Source of the DNA: a gamma proteobacterium L18
GTDB taxonomy: Bacteria; Pseudomonadota; Gammaproteobacteria; Pseudomonadales; Pseudomonadaceae
Direction: 5' to 3'
Assembly (NCBI GenBank): GCA_000497835.1
Contig: KI547167.1
Coordinates: 174,494-238,493 of the forward strand
DNA: 64,000 bases
Positions within the stretch are counted from its first letter, which is position 1. The number at the start of each line of letters is the position of its first letter. This document shows, piece after piece, positions 1 through 14,566 of this stretch. Both the position numbers and the translations under genes were made by a program. A model generated the notes under the pieces. It worked only from the letters and a program-made list of their open reading frames with translations, was not told where the DNA came from and made no database searches.

Positions 1-1
1 A

Positions 2-268
2 GTCTGTCCGGTGGACTGCTTCTACGAAGGCCCGAACTTCCTGGTGATTCACCCGGACGAGTGCATCGACTGCGCGCTTTGTGAGCCTGAATGCCCTGCC
101 GTAGCCATTTTCTCTGAAGACGAAATCCCTGCAGGGATGGAGAACTTCATCGAGTTGAACGCCGAACTGGCGGAAATCTGGCCTAACGTGACCGAGCGTA
201 AAGACCCACTGCCTGATGCGGCGGAATGGGACGGCAAGACTGGCAAGATCGCTGAACTGGAGCGCTGA
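2..268 (+). CDS. fdxA: Ferredoxin FdxA, 3' part only
   Basis: This is the C-terminal 88 residues of a small bacterial ferredoxin; the start lies outside the window, and the reading frame is open from base 2 (V-C-P-V-D-C). A four-cysteine iron-sulfur motif, [12 protein letters not shown], lies just after an FLVIHPDE segment, as in the seven-iron 3Fe-4S/4Fe-4S FdxA family (usually about 107 residues). The tail after the cluster is acidic and lacks cysteines. It is a cytoplasmic electron carrier; its partner cannot be read from the sequence. A strong terminator follows the stop. Placement next to rsmZ and rpoS is the usual Pseudomonas arrangement. Confidence 0.95.
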   Translation, partial: VCPVDCFYEGPNFLVIHPDECIDCALCEPECPAVAIFSEDEIPAGMENFIELNAELAEIWPNVTERKDPLPDAAEWDGKTGKIAELER

Positions 269-289
269 GGCGTTCGAGGCGCAACAATG

Positions 290-315
290 AAGACCCCGAG
301 AGGGGTCTTTTTTTG
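290..315 (+). terminator. Rho-independent terminator of fdxA
   Basis: A perfect 8-bp stem (AAGACCCC / GGGGTCTT) with a GAGA tetraloop is followed directly by a T tract. It starts 22 nt after the fdxA stop codon. Confidence 0.9.
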
Positions 316-317
316 CG

Positions 318-526
318 CTGGGATTTGTGGTGCCCGTTTCCCGAGCTTCGCTCGGTCCCACACCGTTCGCGGCAGTTGAATCAGTGAGGCAAAGCACTTA
401 GCCCTTGGCGGTATTGCAGGTTTAACTGTCGTGCCTCCAAGGCTAAAAGCTTTGCATTACTGACTCACCTGGCCCGAACGGTGTGGGACCGAGCGAAGCT
501 CGGGAAGCGGTCGCCATAAATCCCAG
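318..526. repeat. Palindromic REP doublet between fdxA and rsmZ
   Basis: Two perfect 32-nt arms, 338-369 and 475-506, are inverted copies of a unit containing CCGAGCTTCGCTCGG and the flank GTCCCACACCGTTCG. The symmetry extends outward to CTGGGATTT (318-326) and AAATCCCAG (518-526). It also extends inward: GCAAAGC pairs with GCTTTGC and the CCTTGG block with CCAAGG. The whole 209 bp can therefore fold into one long cruciform or hairpin. A close relative of the arm sequence recurs at 36752-36822. No coding potential is seen. Most of the 269-892 gap between genes is this repeat plus RsmZ. Confidence 0.85.
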
Positions 527-528
527 GC

Positions 529-660
529 AAAAAAAGGGGCGGTTTGACCCGCCCACCTTTTCTGTCCCTATTCCCTTTATCCCTGTCATCGTCCTGATGA
601 ACCGCGTCCTGCGGTGTCCTGACTCTCATCCTTGAAAGCCTGTGCCTGCTCCTTGGCACA
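529..660 (-). ncRNA. rsmZ: Small regulatory RNA RsmZ
   Basis: On the minus strand a roughly 130-nt transcript can be read from a promoter at 667-694 to a terminator at 529-554 (GGGCGG stem paired with CCGCCC, then seven T). The RNA carries a series of GGA motifs, several in hairpin loops: AAGGAG within a TGTGCC/GGCACA stem, AAGGATGA, CAGGACACC, GCAGGACGC, CAGGACGA and CAGGGA. This pattern is the hallmark of RNAs that sequester RsmA/CsrA-type translational repressors. RsmZ lies between fdxA and rpoS in other pseudomonads, so both structure and synteny agree. The exact 5' end is inferred from the promoter position. Confidence 0.9.
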
Positions 661-666
661 GGTTCG

Positions 667-694
667 ATAATAGAGAATCCAGATGACGATTCAA
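667..694 (-). promoter_or_regulatory. Probable sigma-70 promoter of rsmZ
   Basis: Minus strand: a -35 element TTGAAT (689-694), a 16-nt spacer and a -10 element TATTAT (667-672). The predicted start is near position 660, at the first hairpin of RsmZ. Confidence 0.6.
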
Positions 695-798
695 CTGCAC
701 AAATCTTTCAGGAAAAGTCTTTTCCGTTGCGAAATACTCTAAAAACCCCATTAAAAACAAACAGCTGCGCGCAACTGTGGAGAATCACCGACACGCCC

Positions 799-816
799 TG
801 CGCACAATCGCTTACA
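799..816 (-). promoter_or_regulatory. Possible GacA upstream activating sequence for rsmZ
   Basis: On the minus strand an 18-nt segment begins with TGTAAG, the left half of the TGTAAG-N6-CTTACA palindrome bound by GacA upstream of rsm RNA genes. It lies about 150 nt upstream of the predicted RsmZ start. The right half (TGCGCA) matches only at its last two bases, so this is a half-site match and only suggestive. Confidence 0.35.
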
Positions 817-850
817 GAACGGACCAGCGGCCACCTACCCCGGAAACAAC

Positions 851-875
851 AACGCCCCGAACCAGTCGGGGCGTT
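851..875 (-). terminator. Terminator of rpoS
   Basis: A 10-bp perfect stem, AACGCCCCGA / TCGGGGCGTT, with a 5-nt loop lies 18 nt beyond the rpoS stop codon. On the minus strand it is followed by the T-rich run GTTGTTTCC. Confidence 0.75.
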
Positions 876-892
876 TGCGCTGCGGCAACGAA

Positions 893-1897
893 TTACTGGA
901 ACAGTGATTCGCTGGACAGGCCGTTCTTCTCCAGGATCTCGCGCAGCCGTTTAAGGCCTTCGACCTGAATCTGGCGCACCCGCTCACGGGTAAGGCCGAT
1001 CTCCAGGCCTACGTCTTCAAGGGTACTGCTTTCATGCCCGCGCAGGCCGAAGCGCCGCACCACCACTTCGCGCTGCTTGTCAGTCAATTCGGATAGCCAC
1101 TGATCGATGCTTTGCGACAGGTCATCGTCCTGCAGCAGGTCACAGGGATCGGTGGGACGATCATCAGTGAGGGTGTCGAGCAAGGTCTTGTCGGAGTCCG
1201 GCCCCAGGGACACGTCCACCGAAGACACTCGCTCGTTGAGCCCCAGCATGCGCTTGACCTCGCCCACCGGTTTCTCCAGCAAGCTGGCGATTTCTTCCGG
1301 CGATGGTTCGTGGTCGAGCTTCTGGGTCAGTTCACGCGCCGCCCGCAGGTAGACGTTGAGTTCCTTCACGACATGAATCGGCAGCCGGATGGTCCGGGTC
1401 TGGTTCATGATGGCGCGTTCGATGGTTTGGCGGATCCACCACGTGGCGTAGGTGGAGAAACGGAAACCGCGCTCAGGGTCGAATTTCTCGACAGCCCGGA
1501 TCAGCCCCAGGTTGCCTTCTTCGATGAGGTCCAACAGGGACAGGCCCCGGTTGACATAGCGACGGGCGATTTTCACCACCAGCCGCAGGTTGCTTTCAAT
1601 CATACGCTTGCGGCCAGCCGGATCACCTTTTTGCGACAGCCGCGCAAAATGTACTTCTTCTTCCGGAGACAGCAGTGGGGAAAAACCGATTTCATTCAAA
1701 TACAGCTGTGTCGCATCCAGCGCACGTGTGTAATCGATGTACTTGTGCTGCTTGAGCGCAGTAGAGTTCTTGGTCTTGGCACGAACAGAAGTTACGACCG
1801 GTTCTTCGTCCGCCTCCGCGTCCAGAACGATGCCAGTCTCCATCAGGAGTACCTCATCGTCCATGTCAAACTCCGGCGCTTCTTTGTTGAGAGCCAT
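893..1897 (-). CDS. rpoS: RNA polymerase sigma factor RpoS (sigma-38)
   Basis: This 334-residue protein directs RNA polymerase to stationary-phase and general stress promoters. Conserved regions are in order: region 1.2 (TQLYLNEIG, near residue 63), region 2 with the core-binding and -10 recognition helices ([34 protein letters not shown]), region 3, and the region 4 helix-turn-helix ([20 protein letters not shown]) near the C-terminus. The start follows AAAGGA at a good distance. In pseudomonads the main rpoS promoter lies inside the upstream nlpD gene; the 107-nt gap to nlpD shows no obvious promoter, which agrees with that. RsmZ is transcribed from the same strand just downstream. Confidence 0.98.
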   Translation of the reverse strand: MALNKEAPEFDMDDEVLLMETGIVLDAEADEEPVVTSVRAKTKNSTALKQHKYIDYTRALDATQLYLNEIGFSPLLSPEEEVHFARLSQKGDPAGRKRMIESNLRLVVKIARRYVNRGLSLLDLIEEGNLGLIRAVEKFDPERGFRFSTYATWWIRQTIERAIMNQTRTIRLPIHVVKELNVYLRAARELTQKLDHEPSPEEIASLLEKPVGEVKRMLGLNERVSSVDVSLGPDSDKTLLDTLTDDRPTDPCDLLQDDDLSQSIDQWLSELTDKQREVVVRRFGLRGHESSTLEDVGLEIGLTRERVRQIQVEGLKRLREILEKNGLSSESLFQ

Positions 1898-2004
1898 TTG
1901 TTATAGTCCTTTGTTGAGTTCGACCTCAAGCTCCAACGTCGCGCTTATCCTTGGCAACGTTAAAGCCTGTCCCCACTACATCAGGGAACAGGCTTGGCAA
2001 CCGG

Positions 2005-2895
2005 TCAGCGACGCGGCAGGAATTGCAGAGGATCCACTGGCTTGCCCTGGCGGCGAATTTCGAAGTGAAGCTTCACCCGGTCGGTACCCGTTGAACCCAT
2101 CTCGGCAATTGTCTGCCCGGCCTTGACCTGCTGCCCCTCCCGAACCAAAAGCCTGCGGTTGTGACCGTAGGCACTGACGTAGGTATCGCTGTGTTTGATG
2201 ATTATCAACTCGCCGTAGCCCCGCAACCCACTCCCGGCGTACACCACTGAACCATCAGACGCGGCAAAAACAGGCTGTCCCAATTCCCCGGCGATATCAA
2301 CGCCTTTATTCAAACTACCGTTTGAAGCAAATTTTCCAATCAGGACACCATTCGCCGGCCAGGTCCAGCCGCCCGCAATCTTCTCTCCCGCCGGTACCGG
2401 CACGGGCTCGGGCGCGGCGACGACAGGCGCTGGCGCGGCCGTTTTCTGGCCAGGCGCACCCGGCACGGGCGTAAAGATAATGGGCCGACGAGTGACCTTG
2501 AACGAGCCCGACGGCGACGCCGATGTATCAGTTTGCGTACTGGCAACCGGTACAGATGGAGCGCTGCCATCACCGAAGCGAATTACCTGACCCGGATGAA
2601 TGGTATAGGGCTCGGGGATGTTGTTGCGCGCAGCCAGGGCCTTGTAGTCCCAGGAGTAACGGAAGGCGATGGAGAACAGCGTGTCGCCGCGCTTGACCCG
2701 GTACTGGCCCGTGGTGACCGGCTGACGCTCGGGCGCTGCCGGTGCGGACGCGCCGCCGCTGCTCCGGTCGACCACGCGCACGCCACCCGCAGGGTGGCTT
2801 GCACAACCGGCCAACGTGGTTGCAAGGGCGAGACCAATCACCAGAAGCTTGTAGCTCGATAGTCCTGCATGCTGCCGAATGACTGTGGGACTCAC
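2005..2895 (-). CDS. nlpD: NlpD-type lipoprotein, LysM plus M23 peptidase-like domain
   Basis: An outer-membrane lipoprotein of about 296 residues. NlpD proteins activate the septal amidase AmiC during daughter-cell separation. A signal peptide ends in the lipobox LAGC. A LysM peptidoglycan-binding domain follows (YRVKRGDTLFSIAFRY), then a proline/alanine-rich linker and a C-terminal LytM/M23 domain (GVDIAGELGQPVFAASDG ... KLHFEIRRQG). The LytM domain appears degenerate at metal-ligand positions, as expected of activators rather than active peptidases. I chose the GTG at 2895 because it is preceded by GGGAG; the upstream in-frame start at 2949 would put 18 atypical residues before the signal peptide. 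Confidence 0.93.
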   Translation of the reverse strand: MSPTVIRQHAGLSSYKLLVIGLALATTLAGCASHPAGGVRVVDRSSGGASAPAAPERQPVTTGQYRVKRGDTLFSIAFRYSWDYKALAARNNIPEPYTIHPGQVIRFGDGSAPSVPVASTQTDTSASPSGSFKVTRRPIIFTPVPGAPGQKTAAPAPVVAAPEPVPVPAGEKIAGGWTWPANGVLIGKFASNGSLNKGVDIAGELGQPVFAASDGSVVYAGSGLRGYGELIIIKHSDTYVSAYGHNRRLLVREGQQVKAGQTIAEMGSTGTDRVKLHFEIRRQGKPVDPLQFLPRR

Positions 2896-3058
2896 CCGCC
2901 GCTCCCTTGAAAATGGTGGCTGATAGAAAAATAGACTGTTGTGTCGCAATTATAACCATCCACTCGGACAATTCTGACGTATTCGCGTAACAACCTGTGA
3001 GGGCTGCGCTGTCAGACACAGGCTGCGCTTGAGAATTCACCCCTGGGTTGAAAACCGC

Positions 3059-4469
<1,411 letters not shown>

Positions 4470-4482
<13 letters not shown>

Positions 4483-5528
4483 GGGCTGTCCGTCTGCCCT
4501 GCCGGCACCAGATCGACGAGCTCGCGCACCACGACGGTGGCGAAGCATCCGGCCGGCAGGACGAATTCCAATTGCAGAATGTCAGGCTCCGGATAATGCC
4601 ACGTCAAACCGCCGATGGGCAGCCGCAGGATGCGTCGTTCGTGCGCCATGCCCGCTTTTGCCAGCCAATCTCCGAGCGGTGCCAACCGCGCACCGACATT
4701 CTGCTCCAGTTCATGGATGGCGCCCGCAGCCGGCGAGTCACCTTCGCCCCACATCGGGCCGGTGGGGTGCAGGTCGAGAATGGCCAGGCGCGGGTCGCTG
4801 CACTCGGCTTCACCGGCCGGGAAAAAGCTGCGGCTGTCAGTGAACGCCAGCAGGTCGCCGACCTGGGCCTGGTTCCAGCTACCGTCGGCAACCCGCGCTG
4901 CCAGCACCTGATTGAACAGGTAGCTGCGCGCCGTGGATAACAGGCGTGAACGTACGTTGCGCTGTTCAGGCAGCGCCTGGCGTTCTGCCCACTGGCGGGC
5001 ATCGTGGACGTTGCCACCCTGGAAGCCGAAGCGCTGGGTGCCGAAGTAGTTCGGTACACCCGTGGTCTTGAGCTGCTCGAGGCGGGCGTCCAGTGCGGCG
5101 TGGTCGGCCTCGAGGGCGGTCAAACGCAGGGTGAAACCGTTTGCGGAATGCGCACCGCGCTGCAACTTGCGCTTGTGGCGGGCGATTTTGAGGATGCTCA
5201 GGGTTTCGTTTTCGGCAGCGCTCAGGTCTGGGTCGGCCTTGCCTGGCAGGTGCAGACTGAACCACTGACGGGTCAGCGCCTGACGGTCCTTCAGGCCCGC
5301 ATAGCTGACCGTGCGCAGCGGCACGCCCGCCGCCTTGGCCAGGCGGCGTGCGGCTTCCTCGGTGTTGAGATTACGTTTTTCTACCCACAGCCACAGGTGC
5401 TCGCCTTCACCGGCCAACGGGATATCCAGCACTTCATCGACCTGGAAGTCTTCGGCGGTGGCCTTGAGCACGGCACGCCCCAGCGCGGCCCCGGCAGCGC
5501 AGGGGCCCAACAGTTCGAGTTCGTTCAT
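4470..5528 (-). CDS. truD: tRNA pseudouridine(13) synthase TruD
   Basis: This 352-residue enzyme makes pseudouridine 13 in tRNA-Glu. The TruD signature surrounding the catalytic aspartate ([16 protein letters not shown]) is present near residue 80, followed by the [13 protein letters not shown] and [12 protein letters not shown] blocks of the family. Four bases overlap with ispF upstream (ATGA) and 13 with surE downstream, a tight operon arrangement. Confidence 0.96.
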
Positions 5529-5998
5529 GCTGGCAGCAACAAGGCGACGGCGTGAACCGCGATACCTTCCTCACGGCCGGTGAAGCCCAGCTTCTCGGTG
5601 GTGGTGGCCTTGACGTTGACCTGGTCCAGCTCGACCTGCAGGTCGGCGGCGATCAGAGCGCGCATGGTGTCGATATGCGGGGCCATTTTCGGCGCCTGGG
5701 CAACAATGGTGGCGTCGACATTGCCGACCTTCCAGCCCTTGGCCTGGACGATGGCGACCACGTGGCGCAGCAGCACGCGGCTGTCGGCCCCCTTGAATTG
5801 CGGATCGGTGTCGGGGAAGTGCTTGCCGATATCGCCCAGTGCGGCCGCGCCGAGCAAGGCATCGCTCAAGGCATGCAGCAGCACGTCGCCGTCGGAATGG
5901 GCGAGCAGGCCGAATTTATGGGCGATCTGGACGCCGCCCAAGGTAATGAAATCGCCGTCAGCGAAACGGTGCACATCGTAGCCGTGGCCAATACGCAT
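5525..5998 (-). CDS. ispF: 2-C-methyl-D-erythritol 2,4-cyclodiphosphate synthase
   Basis: IspF cyclises CDP-methylerythritol 2-phosphate in the MEP isoprenoid pathway. The 157-residue protein starts with [12 protein letters not shown], where Asp8 and His10 are metal ligands. It also has the [18 protein letters not shown] and [16 protein letters not shown] blocks (here [13 protein letters not shown]). The open frame extends 76 codons upstream but only through intergenic repeat sequence, so the conserved methionine at 5998 is the start. ispD and dxr of the same pathway are also in this window. Confidence 0.97.
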   Translation of the reverse strand: MRIGHGYDVHRFADGDFITLGGVQIAHKFGLLAHSDGDVLLHALSDALLGAAALGDIGKHFPDTDPQFKGADSRVLLRHVVAIVQAKGWKVGNVDATIVAQAPKMAPHIDTMRALIAADLQVELDQVNVKATTTEKLGFTGREEGIAVHAVALLLPA

Positions 5999-6134
5999 AA
6001 ATAGAAAAGCCCTGAAGGAGACAGGGCGTGATTCTACCTGCTTTATGTAACAACCGGGCTGCAAAAAACGGCCCCGAAACGCCGCAGGGCAAGGGCAAAA
6101 CGACATCACTGAATATTGACTGAGGCCTTGATCC

Positions 6135-6227
6135 TGTGTGGGAGCAGGCTGTGCCCGCGAAACTGACACCACTGTGTTTCTGACACTACGCGGTGCTCTT
6201 TTCGCGGGCAGAGCCCGCTCCCACACA
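6135..6227. repeat. Inverted REP pair between fghA and ispF
   Basis: Arms 6135-6161 and 6201-6227 are inverted copies of a 27-nt unit built on TTCGCGGGCAGAGCCCGCTC, with two mismatches. The same unit makes the perfect hairpin at 55646-55712. Lying just after the fghA stop, it could also help terminate that transcript, but it has no T tract. Nothing else is seen in 5999-6233. Confidence 0.8.
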
Positions 6228-6233
6228 TTTGAA

Positions 6234-7082
6234 TCAACTCAAGGCCAAAGCCTTGGCGTGGTAGCGCAGGTGATCGTCGATGAAGCTGGCGATGAAGTAG
6301 TAGCTATGGTCGTAACCCGGCTGCAGACGCAGTTCCAGATCATGACCCGCCACTTTCGCCGCCTGCACCAGCGCTTCAGGCTTGAGCTGGTTGACCAGGA
6401 AATCATCACGATCACCCTGGTCCACCAGGAAAGCCTGCGGCGCCTTGCTTTCGGCCATCAGCACCGAGGCATCCCATTCGCGCCAGCGCGAGCGCTCTTC
6501 ACCCAGGTAACGGCTGAACGCCTTCTGCCCCCACGGGCAATCCATCGGGTTGCTGATGGGCGAGAACGCCGACACCGAGGCATAGCGCCCCGGGTTGCGC
6601 AGTGCACACACCAGCGCGCCGTGCCCGCCCATGGAGTGGCCGCTGATGCTGCGCCGCTCGGAGGCCGGGAAATGCGCCTCCACCAGGCCCGGCAACTCGC
6701 TGACCACGTAGTCGTGCATGCGGTAGTGCTGGGCCCAGGGCTGCTGGGTGGCATTGAGGTAGAACCCCGCCCCCAGGCCAAAGTCCCAGGCACCGTCCGG
6801 GTCACCCGGCACATCAGCGCCACGCGGGCTGGTGTCCGGCGCGACGATGATCAGCCCCAGCTCGGCAGCCAGCTTGTGGGCGCCGGCCTTCTGCATGAAG
6901 TTCTCGTCCGTGCAGGTCAGGCCCGACAGCCAGTACAGCACCGGCAGCTTGCCGCCCTGCTCCGCCTGGGGCGGCAAGTACACGGCAAACACCATGTCAC
7001 AGCCCAGCACCTCGGAACGGTGCCGGTAGCGCTTGTGCCAGCCACCGAAACTCTTCTGGCAGGAGATGTTGTCCAAAATCAT
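6234..7082 (-). CDS. fghA: S-formylglutathione hydrolase
   Basis: This 282-residue alpha/beta hydrolase (esterase D family) cleaves S-formylglutathione to formate and glutathione, the second step of glutathione-dependent formaldehyde oxidation. The nucleophile is Ser150 in [10 protein letters not shown], the oxyanion region is [13 protein letters not shown], and the C-terminal histidine lies in [10 protein letters not shown]. It follows adhC on the same strand after about 100 nt and almost certainly works with it. Confidence 0.97.
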   Translation of the reverse strand: MILDNISCQKSFGGWHKRYRHRSEVLGCDMVFAVYLPPQAEQGGKLPVLYWLSGLTCTDENFMQKAGAHKLAAELGLIIVAPDTSPRGADVPGDPDGAWDFGLGAGFYLNATQQPWAQHYRMHDYVVSELPGLVEAHFPASERRSISGHSMGGHGALVCALRNPGRYASVSAFSPISNPMDCPWGQKAFSRYLGEERSRWREWDASVLMAESKAPQAFLVDQGDRDDFLVNQLKPEALVQAAKVAGHDLELRLQPGYDHSYYFIASFIDDHLRYHAKALALS

Positions 7083-7103
7083 AGATTTCTCCAGATGCTA
7101 ACT

Positions 7104-7170
7104 GAAAGCTGCAAGCTGCAAGCGGCAAGAAGAGCGCAGGGCTTCACTTGCAGCTTTCAACTTGCCGCTT
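7104..7170. repeat. Interleaved inverted repeats between adhC and fghA
   Basis: GAAAGCTGCAAG (7104-7115) is complementary to CTTGCAGCTTTC (7147-7158), and AAGCGGCAAG (7120-7129) to CTTGCCGCTT (7161-7170). The order A-B-A'-B' is interleaved, so the two pairings together would make a pseudoknot; alternatively the similar A and B units could pair in other registers. No coding potential is seen. Confidence 0.6.
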
Positions 7171-7181
7171 AACGCTGCTCC

Positions 7182-8341
<1,160 letters not shown>

Positions 8342-8399
8342 CGCTTGATGGGGAATAATCAGGCCAAAGACAAAACATTATTGCTGCACAGGGATAATC

Positions 8400-9338
8400 A
8401 TGAGCGACAACCGCTGGGAGGGCATCGACGAATTCGTCGCCGTGGCCGAGTGCTGCCAATTCACGGCCGCCGCTGAACGCCTGGGCATTTCCTCGTCGCA
8501 CATCAGCCGGCAGATTGCCCGCCTGGAAGAACGCTTGCAGACGCGCCTGCTGTACCGCAGCACCCGACGGGTGACGCTGACCGAAGCCGGGCAGACGTTC
8601 CTGCAGCATTGCCAGCGCTTGCAGGATGGTCGCGAGGAAGCCTTGCGGGCCATGGGCGACCTGAACAGCGAGCCCAAGGGGTTACTGCGCATGACCTGCG
8701 CGGTGGCCTATGGCGAGCGGTTCATCGTGCCGCTGGTAACGCGCTTCATGGGGTTGTACCCGCAATTGCGGGTGGACATAGAGCTGACCAACCGCACCCT
8801 GGACCTGGTGCATGAGGGCCTGGACCTGGGCATTCGCCTGGGGCGGTTGCAGGATTCGCGGCAAGTGGCGACACGATTGGCGCCACGGCGCATGTACCTG
8901 TGCGCCTCGCCCTCTTACCTTGAGCGTTATGGACGCCCGCATAGCCTGTCGGAACTGGCGCGGCACAATTGCCTGATTGGCAGTTCGGAGGTGTGGGCGC
9001 TGCAGAACGAGGGTCGCGAATTGGCGCAGCGGGTGCAGGGCAACTGGCGCTGCAACAGTGGGCAGGCCGTATTGGATGCGGCGTTGCAGGGGATTGGGTT
9101 GTGCCAGCTGCCGGATTATTACGTGCTGGAGCATTTGCACAGTGGGGCGCTGGTGTCATTGCTCGAAGCGCATCAGCCGCCGAATACGGCGGTGTGGGCG
9201 CTGTATCCGCAGCAGCGGCATCTGTCGCCGAAGGTGAGGAAGCTGGTGGAGTATTTGAAGGAAGGGCTGGCGCTAAGGCCCGAATATCAGGGTGGGCCTT
9301 GGACGCAGCCTTCGGCAGCTGCTACACAGGCCCCGTAG
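8400..9338 (+). CDS. gfnR: LysR-family transcriptional regulator, probably of adhC-fghA
   Basis: A 312-residue LysR-type regulator. The N-terminal winged helix-turn-helix covers about residues 5-63 (FTAAAERLGISSSHISRQIARLEERL), followed by a substrate-binding effector domain. It is divergent from adhC-fghA. The homologous gene in P. aeruginosa, in the same position, is as I recall known as gfnR, an activator of formaldehyde detoxification; that name is carried over by synteny. The last dozen or so residues are encoded by a palindromic repeat unit (9302-9358), so the C-terminal tail may differ from orthologues. Confidence 0.85.
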   Translation: MSDNRWEGIDEFVAVAECCQFTAAAERLGISSSHISRQIARLEERLQTRLLYRSTRRVTLTEAGQTFLQHCQRLQDGREEALRAMGDLNSEPKGLLRMTCAVAYGERFIVPLVTRFMGLYPQLRVDIELTNRTLDLVHEGLDLGIRLGRLQDSRQVATRLAPRRMYLCASPSYLERYGRPHSLSELARHNCLIGSSEVWALQNEGRELAQRVQGNWRCNSGQAVLDAALQGIGLCQLPDYYVLEHLHSGALVSLLEAHQPPNTAVWALYPQQRHLSPKVRKLVEYLKEGLALRPEYQGGPWTQPSAAATQAP

Positions 9339-9358
9339 CAGCGGCCGTAGGCCGCGTC
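9302..9358. repeat. Inverted REP pair overlapping the 3' end of the LysR gene
   Basis: Arms 9302-9325 and 9335-9358 are inverted copies (three mismatches) of a 24-nt unit containing GTAGCAGCGGCCGTAGGCC. The left arm lies inside the LysR coding sequence and the stop codon lies at the start of the right arm. The same family recurs as a nearly perfect hairpin at 15881-15934. Confidence 0.75.
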
Positions 9359-9371
9359 CAGCCGCACCTCA

Positions 9372-10085
9372 TTAGCAAGGTGAACGCTGCGCCCACCGCT
9401 GCCGCAACCACTCCAGATCTTCCGGCCGGGTCACCTTGAGGTTATCCGAGCGCCCTTCTATCAAGCGCGGCGCCTGCCCTGCCCACTCCATGGCGCTGGC
9501 CTCATCGGTAATCGCCACGTCCGCCACCAGGCTGTCTGCCAACGCCCGGTGCAACGCCCCCAGGCGGAACATCTGCGGTGTGTACGCTTGCCAGATGGTG
9601 CTGCGATCAACCGTCTCCGACACACGCCCATGGGCATCGGCACGTTTCAACGTGTCCTTGGCCGGCACGGCCAGTAAGCCGCCGACCGGATCATGGGCCA
9701 GCTCGCCCAGCAGCTTGTCCAGGTCGGTACGCGCCAGGTTCGGCCGCGCGGCGTCATGCACCAGCACCCAATCCTCATCGGCAGCGCCCTGGGCGTGCAG
9801 GTGCAACAAGGCATTGAGCACCGAGTCGGCACGTTCGGCACCGCCGGAGGCGCGCTGGATACGAGGGTCGCGAGCACTGGCCAGGTCAGGCCAGTAAGGG
9901 TCATCTTCAGCCAGGCTGACCACCAACCCTTTCAAGCCAGGGTGGTCGAGAAAACAGTCCAGGCTGTGTTCAAGAATGGTTCGGCCGCCCAGCTGCAGGT
10001 ATTGCTTGGGCCGGTCGGCTGCCATTCGGGCACCAACGCCCGCAGCAGGGATCACTGCCCAGAAGGCAGGGGAAGAGTATGTCAT
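9372..10085 (-). CDS. ispD: 2-C-methyl-D-erythritol 4-phosphate cytidylyltransferase
   Basis: IspD joins CTP and methylerythritol 4-phosphate in the MEP isoprenoid pathway. The 237-residue protein has the nucleotide-binding motif AAGVGARMAADRPKQYL near its start, VLVHDAARPNL in the middle, and TDEASAMEW followed by NLKVTRPEDL near the C-terminus, all family hallmarks. The start overlaps the ftsB stop by four bases (ATGA), so the two are probably co-translated. Confidence 0.97.
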   Translation of the reverse strand: MTYSSPAFWAVIPAAGVGARMAADRPKQYLQLGGRTILEHSLDCFLDHPGLKGLVVSLAEDDPYWPDLASARDPRIQRASGGAERADSVLNALLHLHAQGAADEDWVLVHDAARPNLARTDLDKLLGELAHDPVGGLLAVPAKDTLKRADAHGRVSETVDRSTIWQAYTPQMFRLGALHRALADSLVADVAITDEASAMEWAGQAPRLIEGRSDNLKVTRPEDLEWLRQRWAQRSPC

Positions 10086-10360
10086 TGAGCCAACTGATAA
10101 AGGGTTTCACCGTCCTTGACCATGCCCAGCTCATGGCGAGCCCGTTCTTCGACGGTCTCCATGCCCTTCTTCAGCTCCGCCACTTCCGCATCCAGGATAC
10201 GGTTGCGCTCCAGCAGACGCTCGTTTTCGGCGTGCTGGTCGGCGATCTGCTGCTCAAGGCTGGCGACCTGAGCCAGGCTGCCATTACCCACCCACAGGCG
10301 GTATTGCAGGCCACCCAGCAGCAACAGCAGAACAAGGAACAACCAATAGGGACTGCGCAT
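10082..10360 (-). CDS. ftsB: Cell division protein FtsB
   Basis: A bitopic inner-membrane protein of 92 residues in the FtsQLB subcomplex of the divisome. A short cytoplasmic N-terminus (MRSPYW) is followed by one hydrophobic segment (about residues 6-20) and a periplasmic coiled coil (QVASLEQQIADQHAENERLLERNRILDAE in two pieces of heptads). I chose the ATG at 10360; a TTG one codon upstream is less likely. It sits between eno and ispD, the usual gammaproteobacterial context. Confidence 0.94.
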   Translation of the reverse strand: MRSPYWLFLVLLLLLGGLQYRLWVGNGSLAQVASLEQQIADQHAENERLLERNRILDAEVAELKKGMETVEERARHELGMVKDGETLYQLAQ

Positions 10361-10401
10361 CAAGGTATCCAGTGGAAATTAACGGCCGTACTGATGGCAC
10401 G

Positions 10402-10422
10402 AAGCCTGGCTAGGCCAGGCTT
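10402..10422 (-). terminator. Hairpin between eno and ftsB
   Basis: A perfect 9-bp stem AAGCCTGGC / GCCAGGCTT with a 3-nt loop lies in the 98-nt gap after the eno stop. There is no T tract on the minus strand, so it may be an attenuator or an RNA-stability element rather than a full terminator. Confidence 0.4.
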
Positions 10423-10458
10423 TGTGCTGTACAGCGCTTGCTTTGTACCATCTAAAGC

Positions 10459-14418
<3,960 letters not shown>

Positions 14419-14566
14419 TTAAAGCGGTCAGAGCCGCCGGGGAAAGCGAAGGAAGGCCGAAGCCCCCGATGGCCAAAAACGGTTTGGCAATCGGCAACTG
14501 CCGTGTTTGCTGAGCAAGCACAGAAGTTGTATCAAGAAGGGAGCGTAGTCTACCGGAAACAGCCTT

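Noticed and set aside
269..892. A protein-coding gene in the frames at 727-968.
   Set aside because: The frames overlap the rpoS 3' end and the rpoS terminator, and carry no recognised domain.
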